In this document: positions 57,839 to 64,000 of the stretch, in pieces
Layout of the letters: each line of letters opens with the position of its first letter
Position numbering within the stretch: the stretch's first letter is position 1
Assembly (NCBI GenBank): GCA_016703025.1
Contig: JADJCV010000004.1
Location: 930,001 to 994,000, forward strand
Direction of reading: 5' to 3'
Source of the DNA: Candidatus Avedoeria danica
Lineage (GTDB): Bacteria > Chloroflexota > Anaerolineae > Epilineales > Epilineaceae
DNA length: 64,000 nucleotides
The notes under the pieces: model-generated
What the model saw: the letters and a program-made list of their open reading frames with translations, nothing else
Databases searched by the model: none
What the model was told of the DNA's origin: nothing
Position numbers and translations under genes: made by a program

Positions 57839-58056
57839 TTGCGCTTGCGGCGCGGCGGTGCGGCCCGTAGACTAGTACTCTGTCGCTGGACACGCTTCGG
57901 ATGTCCGACAGAGGTGAACATCCGTAGACTCTGCCGTGACAGGGTACTGGACGGCGTTCGGTAAGGGCGCCGTCGTTCTGATGACGCAACGCATTTCGAC
58001 TTCGTGTTCCCAGTCGCACACGGCCCGCTCGCCAAGATCCACGCCGAGGCACGTTC
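57839..58056 (+). other. VanW-gene upstream region with hairpins
   Basis: No gene. It holds an inverted repeat TCTGTCG..GGACA / TGTCC.GACAGA (57879-57912) and a second stem ACTCTG/CAGGGT near 57930-57947, both between hutH and the VanW gene. GTAGACT occurs twice (about 57867 and 57924). A leader structure or attenuator is possible; nothing recognisable as a known riboswitch. Confidence 0.4.
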
Positions 58057-59904
58057 ATGACCCTCGAACTCGACCACGCCCCGCAAGATCACCCTACGCC
58101 CTCGGCCCACCGCATCACCCGGCGCGGCGCCTGGCCCGTCCTCGTGCTTGCCGGTGTCCTCGCCCTCGTGCTCGTCCCAAGCGCCTATCGCTGGCGGTGG
58201 GCAGAGCACGTGCTGCCGGGCGTGCGCGTGGCGGCGGTCCACGTCGGCGGGCTCGATCGCGATGCCGCAGCGCAGCGCTTGCAGGCGGCAGGTCTCGATG
58301 CCGCGGTCGAGGCGAGCGTCCGAGCGGATGACTTCCGGACGACGATCGGTTCGGAGGCGATCGGACTCGACATCGAAGCGACGCTCGACGCCGCGTTCGC
58401 GGTCGGGCGCGCTGGCTCGCGGCCGGCGCAGCTGGCCGACCTCGTGCGTACACGCTTCGGCGGCCGGACCGTTGTGCCGCTCGTTCGCGTGGACCGGGAT
58501 CGTCTGAACACGGCGCTGCACGCGTTCGCGGCCGACATCGACGCGCCGGCCCAGGATGCGCGACTCGTGCTCGAGACGAACGGCGTGACGGCCACCGAGG
58601 CGCTCCCCGGGCGGGCGCTGGACGTCGTGTCGGCCGCGACGACGCTGCAGGGTCTTGCGGAAGTGGGCACGTGGCCGCTGAGCGACGTCCAACTGCCGGT
58701 GAACGTGCTCGAGCCCGGCGTGACGGACGTTGGCCCGGCGCTGGAACGGGCGCGCGTGCTGGCAGCCGGTACGGTCGAGCTGTCCCACGGCGACCTGCGG
58801 TGGACGCTCGAACCCGCCCAGCTCGTCGGAGCGATGACCGTCGTGACGGACGCCGAACGCGTGCGGTTGGCGATGGCGCCGGCGGAGTGGTCGGCGCTGC
58901 TCGCACCGGTCACGGCGGCCGTCTCCAGGACGGCGCAAGCGCCGCGGTTCGACTTCGATCCGGAGACGGGGCACTTGGCCGTCGTCAGGCCGGCCGAGGA
59001 CGCCCTCGTCGTGAACGTCGAGCGCACTGCCGAGCGCGTGTTGGCGCTCGGCGCCGGTGCCGAGCGCGTCGTGGCCGTCGCGGTGGACCGTACGCCGCCA
59101 CCGATCACGAACACGGTCTCCGCTGACGAGCTTGGGATTCGCGAGCTCGTCGCCGAAAACACCAGCTATTATGTCGGGTCGGCGCCGGGCCGGGTCACGA
59201 ACGTTCGGATTGCCGCCCTGCGCTACGACGGGCTCGTCATCCCGAAGGACGCCGTCTTCTCGTTCAATGAGTTCCTGGGCGATGTCTCCGCCGCCGAGGG
59301 CTATCAGAAGACGTTGATCATCCTCGATGGCGCCACCGCCGACGGCATCGGCGGCGGCGTGTGCCAGGTCTCCACGACGCTCTTTCGAGCCGCCTTCTGG
59401 GCCGGACTGCCGATCGTCGAGCGTTGGGCGCACGGCTACCGCGTCGGCTACTACGAGCAGCACTCCGGTCCCGGCCTTGACGCGACGGTCTACAGCCCCA
59501 CCGTCGATCTCAAGTTCAGGAACGACACCGGTGCCGCGCTGCTCATCGAAGCGGAACCCAACCCGCGCGCGATGACGCTTACGTTCCGACTGTACGGCAC
59601 GAAGCCGGCGCGTGAAGTCGAGATGGAGGGACCGTTCACGACGAACATCACCCCGCCGCCTGCGCCGCGCGTCGAGGTCGATCCTTCGCTGCCGCCGGGC
59701 GCGAGCGAGAGCAAGGAACTTGCCCGCAACGGGGCGTCGGTTTCCGTCCGGCGGATCGTACGCGTGCCCGGTCAACCGGATCGGGTGGATACCTACCACA
59801 GCCGCTATGTTCCGACCGGTGCGCTGACGCTCATCGGACCACCCGCCGCGCCGCCCGCCGAGTTCCAGGCAAGCGCGCCGGCTCAGGCGCCGGTCACCCC
59901 CTGA
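58057..59904 (+). CDS. VanW-family membrane-anchored protein with G5-like end
   Basis: 615 residues from ATG 58057, GAGG 8 nt upstream. One membrane helix (AWPVLVLAGVLALVLVPSAY), then two peptidoglycan-binding-type repeats (VAAVHVGGLDRDAAAQRLQAAGL and related stretches to about residue 330). The VanW domain follows: VSFNEFLG-type FSFNEFLGDVSAAEGYQ, GIGGGVCQVSTTLFRAAFWAGLPIVERWAH, GYYEQHSGPGLDATVYSPTVDLKFRNDTGAALLI. A G5-like beta tail and a Pro/Ala-rich end close the protein. Located outside the cell at the wall; VanW was named from vancomycin-resistance clusters but has no defined activity. It may start the following GT-HprK-GT unit (53-bp gap). Intact. Confidence 0.9.
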   Translation: MTLELDHAPQDHPTPSAHRITRRGAWPVLVLAGVLALVLVPSAYRWRWAEHVLPGVRVAAVHVGGLDRDAAAQRLQAAGLDAAVEASVRADDFRTTIGSEAIGLDIEATLDAAFAVGRAGSRPAQLADLVRTRFGGRTVVPLVRVDRDRLNTALHAFAADIDAPAQDARLVLETNGVTATEALPGRALDVVSAATTLQGLAEVGTWPLSDVQLPVNVLEPGVTDVGPALERARVLAAGTVELSHGDLRWTLEPAQLVGAMTVVTDAERVRLAMAPAEWSALLAPVTAAVSRTAQAPRFDFDPETGHLAVVRPAEDALVVNVERTAERVLALGAGAERVVAVAVDRTPPPITNTVSADELGIRELVAENTSYYVGSAPGRVTNVRIAALRYDGLVIPKDAVFSFNEFLGDVSAAEGYQKTLIILDGATADGIGGGVCQVSTTLFRAAFWAGLPIVERWAHGYRVGYYEQHSGPGLDATVYSPTVDLKFRNDTGAALLIEAEPNPRAMTLTFRLYGTKPAREVEMEGPFTTNITPPPAPRVEVDPSLPPGASESKELARNGASVSVRRIVRVPGQPDRVDTYHSRYVPTGALTLIGPPAAPPAEFQASAPAQAPVTP

Positions 59905-59957
59905 CGCTCGCCGGCCGTCGGGCACGTGCCGTGGCCCACGCCGCCAGGCGACCACGA

Positions 59958-61142
59958 ATGCGGCTCGCGATCGTGACGGCCGCCTTTCACGCTTCGGACG
60001 ACGACCCGTTCGTGCCGGTGTGGCGCGACATGGTCCATGCGTTGGGCGTTCGCGCCGACGTCGTCGTGTTCCCGCTGCGCTTGCCGGCGGCCGGCCCACC
60101 GTACACGTTGGACGGCGCGCGCGTCGTGCCGCTCGGCCATGGCATGGTGCGCCTGCGCCGCAGCCCGGCGATGTGGCGTTCGGCTGTGCGAGCCGTCGTG
60201 ACAGACCACAGTCGGCGGCCGTTCGACGCCGTTCTCGCGCTGCAGGCGGGCGAGCCCGGCTTCGTCGCGGCCCTCATCGCCTTACGCATCGGGCGGCCGC
60301 TCCAGGTGCACGTCGCCGGGGGCGAGCTCGTCTGCCACCCCGCCCTGGGCTATGGGTCGCGCTGCCGCTGGGTCGAGCGCGCTCAGGTGAGGGTCGCGCT
60401 GCGGCGGGCTGCCGTCGTCACGACGGGCTGCGACGCGATGGCGCAGCGTGCCCGGTCGAGCGTACCGGCGGGCCGGGCGCGCCGGGTCCGGCTGGCGCCG
60501 CTCGGTATCGAACCGCGGACCTGGGGCTCGATCGAGCCACGCGTCCTGCCCGAGCGTTTCGCCGCGCGCGGCACACCCGTACCGCGGCTGCTCTCCGTGG
60601 CGGACCTTCGGCCGATCAAGGACCATCGCCTCTTGATCCACGCCTTCGCCCGCGTCGCCGCGCAGCAGCCGGTGACGCTGGATATCGTCGGCGCGGGCGA
60701 AACGCTGGCCGAGACGCGCATCATCGGCCGGCACCTCGGCGTCGCCGATCGGATTCGGTACTGGGGCCGCGTTCCGCCCGGTGTGCGGCACATCCCGTTT
60801 GCCCAAGCGCACGCCTTCGTCCACACCAGCCGCCACGAGGCGCAAGGCATGGCGCTGATCGAAGCGGCGATGCTGGGCCTACCGATCGCCACCACGCGGG
60901 TCGGCGTGGCCGAGTCGCTGCCGGAAGGCGGGCGCACGTTGGCCGACGTCGGCGACGAGGACGGCCTCGTGCGCGCGATCCAGCGGGCCTTGGACGGCGC
61001 AACGGCGCCCCTGGCTCGGCGGGCGATGGGACGCGCGGCGGTGTCCGCCACGTACGACCGGGATCACTGCGCTGCCCGCTGGATCGACCTCCTGGCGGCG
61101 GCGAGCGGGCGGCCCTGCGCGGTCGAACAAGACGAACCGTGA
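59958..61142 (+). CDS. GT4-family glycosyltransferase
   Basis: 394 residues from ATG 59958 (an in-frame GTG at 59931 is possible). RLAIVTAAFHASDDDPFVPVWRDMVHALG opens the N-terminal Rossmann domain; LQVHVAGGELVCHPALGYG is a typical GT4 gly-rich acceptor region. APLGIEPRTW, LLSVADLRPIKDHRLLIHAFARV and HTSRHEAQGMALIEAAMLGLPIATTRVGVAESLPEGG provide the donor-binding EX7E-type motif. It transfers a sugar from a nucleotide donor, presumably for surface polysaccharide. Its stop overlaps the next gene start (GTGA). Intact. Confidence 0.88.
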   Translation: MRLAIVTAAFHASDDDPFVPVWRDMVHALGVRADVVVFPLRLPAAGPPYTLDGARVVPLGHGMVRLRRSPAMWRSAVRAVVTDHSRRPFDAVLALQAGEPGFVAALIALRIGRPLQVHVAGGELVCHPALGYGSRCRWVERAQVRVALRRAAVVTTGCDAMAQRARSSVPAGRARRVRLAPLGIEPRTWGSIEPRVLPERFAARGTPVPRLLSVADLRPIKDHRLLIHAFARVAAQQPVTLDIVGAGETLAETRIIGRHLGVADRIRYWGRVPPGVRHIPFAQAHAFVHTSRHEAQGMALIEAAMLGLPIATTRVGVAESLPEGGRTLADVGDEDGLVRAIQRALDGATAPLARRAMGRAAVSATYDRDHCAARWIDLLAAASGRPCAVEQDEP

Positions 61143-62269
61143 AGGATCAGCCCGTGACCGGACCGGCCCCCCATTGGCAGGACGGCGCGCCCGACCCGCT
61201 GTGGTCACGCCCCGCGCCGGCGCTGCGTGTCCGACTCAACCGCCTCGGGTTCGCGATCGAGGTTCAGGCGAACGCCCAGTCGCTGCTCGAGCTGGCGGTG
61301 GATGCCTTTGGCCCGCCGGAGCCGGGGGCGCTGCCCGACGAAGGTCCGCCCGACCTGCGTCTCAGCCTCATCGAGGGCCCTCCGCCGGGCGGGGATGGCT
61401 GGCCGGTCGACTGGCACGACCACGCGGCCGCGGCCACGCGGCCGATCTTCCGCGAGCACGATGGCTTGTTCGTGGCCTTCGATGGCGCCGGCAGCTGTGT
61501 GACGGCCGACCTGCACGCGGGCATGGCCGCCGTGTGGGTCCGCGCCGGGGCCGAAGCGGATCGCGTCCGCGCGCTGTTGATCGAATCGCCCCTGTGGCGG
61601 CTTGCCACGCACCGCGGACGGCTGGCGCTTCACGGGGCGGCCGTCGTCATCGACGGAGTGGCCGTCGTCGTGCGCGGTGCGGCGGGGGCGGGCAAGTCGT
61701 CCGTTGCGTTGGCTGCGGATGCGGCAGGATGGCCGGTGCTGGCCGAGGAGGTGGTCTGGATCGATCCGCCGCGATGGGCGATCTGGCCGGTGGCGCGCCG
61801 CATCCATTTCGACGATGACGCGGCCCTTCGATTGGCCGGCGGGGGCGCAGCACCGCCCGCAGCTCGATCATGGACGGACTCGACGGCCGGTCGGTACCGC
61901 GACAAGACCGCCACTCCCCTCGTCACACCGCCTCCGTCCGCGGCGGCGCCGATCGGTCCGCTGGTCCTGCTGGAGCCCGTCCCCAGGCCGTCCGGGCAGG
62001 CAGGGGCGGTGTGGCATGCGGTGGCCCCGGCCGAGGCGCGGACACGGTGCGCCGCGGAGCGGATCGTCGGCGAGCACGCCCAACCGGAGTCCCGTTGGGA
62101 CGAGGTCGTCGGGCGACTGTGCGGCGGCGGTGCGTACGAGGTGCGGGGCGGCGATCCTGCGGCCCGGATCGCCGCCCTTGGCGAGATCGTCCAACACTGG
62201 CGACAGTGCCGGCCGCCGGCGATGGACGACCTGGATGCGCCAGCGCCGAGCGGTCCGACCAGGCGGTGA
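61139..62269 (+). CDS. HprK-like P-loop protein in a glycosyltransferase operon
   Basis: 376 residues from GTG 61139, overlapping the previous stop. The N-terminal half is a small alpha/beta region. The core is LALHGAAVVIDGVAVVVRGAAGAGKSSVALAADAAGWPVLAEEVVWIDP: a Walker A GAAGAGKSS (about residues 180-188) in the setting of HPr kinase/phosphorylase-like proteins. In HprK and its relatives the acidic pair after the P-loop is usually Asp-Asp; here it is Glu203-Glu204. The C-terminal half is Pro/Ala-rich and variable. Homologues occur with polysaccharide or peptide-modification genes; the activity is unknown. The last 4 bases overlap the next glycosyltransferase start. Confidence 0.72.
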   Translation: MKDQPVTGPAPHWQDGAPDPLWSRPAPALRVRLNRLGFAIEVQANAQSLLELAVDAFGPPEPGALPDEGPPDLRLSLIEGPPPGGDGWPVDWHDHAAAATRPIFREHDGLFVAFDGAGSCVTADLHAGMAAVWVRAGAEADRVRALLIESPLWRLATHRGRLALHGAAVVIDGVAVVVRGAAGAGKSSVALAADAAGWPVLAEEVVWIDPPRWAIWPVARRIHFDDDAALRLAGGGAAPPAARSWTDSTAGRYRDKTATPLVTPPPSAAAPIGPLVLLEPVPRPSGQAGAVWHAVAPAEARTRCAAERIVGEHAQPESRWDEVVGRLCGGGAYEVRGGDPAARIAALGEIVQHWRQCRPPAMDDLDAPAPSGPTRR

Positions 62270-63528
62270 CTCGGCGCCGGCTGCGGGTGGCCCTGGTCAT
62301 GCCGTACTACGATCCGCGGGTCGACGGCGATCCGGCGGTGCGGCTCGCCCGATTCCCGACCGTGCCGGAGCTGGCGGCCGAGCTTGCGCGCCTCGGGTTC
62401 GACGTGCGGGCGTTCCACCTCTCCGATCGGAACGCGGAGGCGCGCTGGTCGGGTGTCGAGCACCGCTTCGTGGCCACCGGGTGGGTGCGACGGGCAGCCG
62501 CACGCCTGCTGTGGCGGCTCTCGCCGCGGTTCACGGCACCCTATTACGAGCCGGCGTTCGGGCTCGTGCGTCGCGTACTCCTGAGCCGGCCGGACATCGT
62601 CCACGTGTTTGGTCTGAACATGGACGTGAACGTGTGGCTCCTCGCGCGCGCCGCTGCGTACCGCGGCATACCCCTCGTCGCGCACTTCCACGGCGGCGTG
62701 CCGGCCGTCGACTCGTTGACCCGCTTCCTGCAGCGCGGCTCGCTTCGCCGGATGTCTCGCGTGCTCTTCACGCACGCGGCGCAAGCGCAGCCCTGGCTCA
62801 CCGCAGGCTTGCGACCGGATCAAGTCGGGGTCGTGATCGAGACCTCGACGTGCATCCCGCGCCTGCCGCGACCTCGACGTGCGGATCGAACGCTGTCCGG
62901 CAACCCGGCGTGCGTCCTCGTCGGTCGGCTCCACCCCGTCAAGGATCCGCTGACCGCGCTGACCGCATTCGCCCTGCTCGCTGAAGCTGTGCCCTCGGCG
63001 CGCCTGCATGTGTTCAGCGGTTCGGATGCATTCGGCCGTCGGTTCCCTGCCCTTGTTCGTTCCGTGCCTGTTCTGGCTGGGCGTGTAGTCTTCTATGACT
63101 ACACGAAACCGCGGGATTTGGCGGCTGTTCTGGCGGACGCCGACCTCCTGCTGCAGGCCAGCCGCCGGGAATGGTCGAGCTTGAGCGTGCTCGAGGCGCT
63201 GGCGACGGGCGTCGTGCCGGTTGTCACCGACATCCCCGCCCTACGCGCGCTCACGAACGACGGCCGCGTCGGCCGCCTGGTCCCGGTCGGCGACGCGCGG
63301 GCGATGGCCGACGCCGCGATCGCGTTGGCCGGGAACCGCGCCGAACTCGAGCGTCTGAGCCTGGCTGGTCGGGCGGACTTCGACGCGCGCCTGTCGTTTC
63401 GCGCGCTGGCGCGGGAGGTGGCGCGGACTTACGGCGACGTCGTGGCCGATTCGGCGTCCAGCGTGGACGTGCCGAGCGGGAGACGGACGCGGCGACCCTC
63501 CGCATCGACGTCGCCGCCGGCGGCGTGA
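62266..63528 (+). CDS. GT4-family glycosyltransferase
   Basis: 420 residues from GTG 62266 (GTGA overlap). RVALVMPYYDPRVDGDPAVRLARFPTVPELAAELARLGFDVRAFHLS opens the acceptor domain; DIVHVFGLNMDVNVWLLARAAAYRGIPLVAHFHGGVP is typical. ACVLVGRLHPVKDPLTALTAFALL and LQASRREWSSLSVLEALATGVVPVVTDIPALRALT form the donor site (here WSSLSVLEA, EX7E-like). The final 33 codons overlap, on the other strand, the 3' end of the next gene and are unconserved (RRTRRPSASTSPP), so the natural end may differ. Third gene of the overlapping surface-sugar operon. Confidence 0.87.
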   Translation: MTRRRLRVALVMPYYDPRVDGDPAVRLARFPTVPELAAELARLGFDVRAFHLSDRNAEARWSGVEHRFVATGWVRRAAARLLWRLSPRFTAPYYEPAFGLVRRVLLSRPDIVHVFGLNMDVNVWLLARAAAYRGIPLVAHFHGGVPAVDSLTRFLQRGSLRRMSRVLFTHAAQAQPWLTAGLRPDQVGVVIETSTCIPRLPRPRRADRTLSGNPACVLVGRLHPVKDPLTALTAFALLAEAVPSARLHVFSGSDAFGRRFPALVRSVPVLAGRVVFYDYTKPRDLAAVLADADLLLQASRREWSSLSVLEALATGVVPVVTDIPALRALTNDGRVGRLVPVGDARAMADAAIALAGNRAELERLSLAGRADFDARLSFRALAREVARTYGDVVADSASSVDVPSGRRTRRPSASTSPPAA

Positions 63529-64000
63529 CCGCGGAGGGCGGCGCGTTCGAGGGTCGTCGCATCGTACAGGCCGAACGCCAGCGTCCAGTGGGGGACGGCT
63601 GTCCCATCCGGCGGGTCATCGGGCCACGTCAGCACATGCGTGCTCTCGAGCGTCGCACCCCGCGGCCACAGGTGAGTCGGGAAGTGCGGGCCGAGCGGCA
63701 TGCCATCCGCCTGGGCGGCGGGCTCGGCGACGGACGGATCGCGCAGCACGTGAAGGAAGGCCGTCCAATCGCGGGCGATCGGATCCTCGACGTGCCAGCG
63801 GAGCGTGACCGTGGCGGCGTCGCCCGGCCGGAGCCGTTCGACGGACGGCGCATCGATGCCGGTGAGGCGCGGACCGCCGTCAAACGCGATGTCGGCCGTG
63901 GTGAAGTCGGCCGCGGACGTCGAAGCGCGGGGCCCATCGATGACGTACAGCCCGGTCAGAACCCGATCGTCGCCCTTCGAGCCGTCCGCGCCGAGGACCG
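63429..64000 (-). CDS. C-terminal part of a large membrane (glycosyltransferase-39-like) protein, cut by window edge
   Basis: The minus strand is open from the window edge to a stop at 63429, giving about 190 residues without N-terminus. TLRWHVEDPIARDWTAFLHVLRDPSVAEPAAQADGMPLGPHFPTHLWPRGATLESTHVLTWPDDPPDGTAVPHWTLAFGLYD fits the beta-sandwich tail found on Chloroflexota multi-membrane proteins of the GT39/DUF-type, with the recurrent pattern H..D......AQ.DG.P..G..PT..W. It ends in a Ser/Thr-rich tail. The membrane part would lie to the right of the window. Its 3' end overlaps the convergent glycosyltransferase gene by 100 bp. Confidence 0.65.
   Translation of the reverse strand, partial: VLGADGSKGDDRVLTGLYVIDGPRASTSAADFTTADIAFDGGPRLTGIDAPSVERLRPGDAATVTLRWHVEDPIARDWTAFLHVLRDPSVAEPAAQADGMPLGPHFPTHLWPRGATLESTHVLTWPDDPPDGTAVPHWTLAFGLYDATTLERAALRGHAAGGDVDAEGRRVRLPLGTSTLDAESATTSP

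Noticed and set aside
57839..58056. Known riboswitch before the VanW gene
   Set aside because: Two simple hairpins only; none of the conserved cores I know (TPP, cobalamin, SAM, c-di-GMP) is recognisable.

Overview
The window is a high-GC (about 70% by eye) bacterial chromosome segment, most consistent with the phylum Chloroflexota (Anaerolineae-like). This assignment is an inference. It rests on the mix of folate-dependent TrmFO, a MshA-like GT4 enzyme, an archaeal/Chloroflexota-style SerC-SerA pair, Pro/Thr-rich stalked secreted proteins, a tmRNA tag ending in ALAA, and a C-terminal beta-sandwich of the kind found on Chloroflexota membrane glycosyltransferases. No rRNA gene is present to settle it.

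Layout. 1-3133: partial rlmI-like methyltransferase (-), purA, pgsA, pgpA (+). 3132-7462: a small accessory island of visibly lower GC, bracketed by inverted copies of one roughly 45-bp palindromic repeat. It holds an orphan membrane protein, a decayed IS630-type transposase, an orphan lipoprotein, a complete IS3-family element with 23-bp inverted repeats, and a broken unknown gene into which the IS inserted. 7511-23068: mainly core metabolism (coiled-coil/HhH protein, aminotransferase, fumarylacetoacetase, YigZ, hydrolase, M32 carboxypeptidase, flavodoxin, META lipoprotein, CotH/lamin-tail protein, and a ferritin-tyrS-serC-serA operon). Nearly every gene there carries one or more 1-nt frameshifts. 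23819-31453: HIT protein, M23-M14 peptidase pair, then the classic trmD-rplS-rnhB-yraN-miaA block and trpS. 31465-42475: deoA, trmFO-hflX, a TolB-like secreted beta-propeller, and a tandem active/inactive S41 peptidase pair leading into smpB and ssrA (tmRNA). 42601-53514: adk, mutS, ROK kinase, alaS-ruvX-mltG, a MazG-like protein and a glycosidase-LysM protein. 53566-64000: tRNA-Ser, MshA-like GT4, def, tRNA-Glu, hutH, and a cell-surface cluster (VanW, GT4, HprK-like P-loop protein, GT4) whose last three genes overlap by GTGA.

Functional themes. Translation and tRNA maturation dominate (trmD, rplS, miaA, trpS, tyrS, alaS, trmFO, hflX, smpB/ssrA, def, two tRNAs). A second theme is cell-envelope work (M23, M14, S41 pair, MltG, VanW, glycosyltransferases). 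Aromatic amino-acid and histidine catabolism is suggested by fahA, its divergent aminotransferase and hutH.

The most notable observations are the dead S41 paralogue coupled to an active one, the repeat-bracketed island, -10 hexamers exactly 6 nt before start codons (probable leaderless transcripts), bidirectional -10 elements, an 18-bp perfect inverted repeat inside rnhB, low-complexity insertions in conserved housekeeping proteins, and the very uneven distribution of frameshifts. That last pattern could mean local sequence errors rather than biology.
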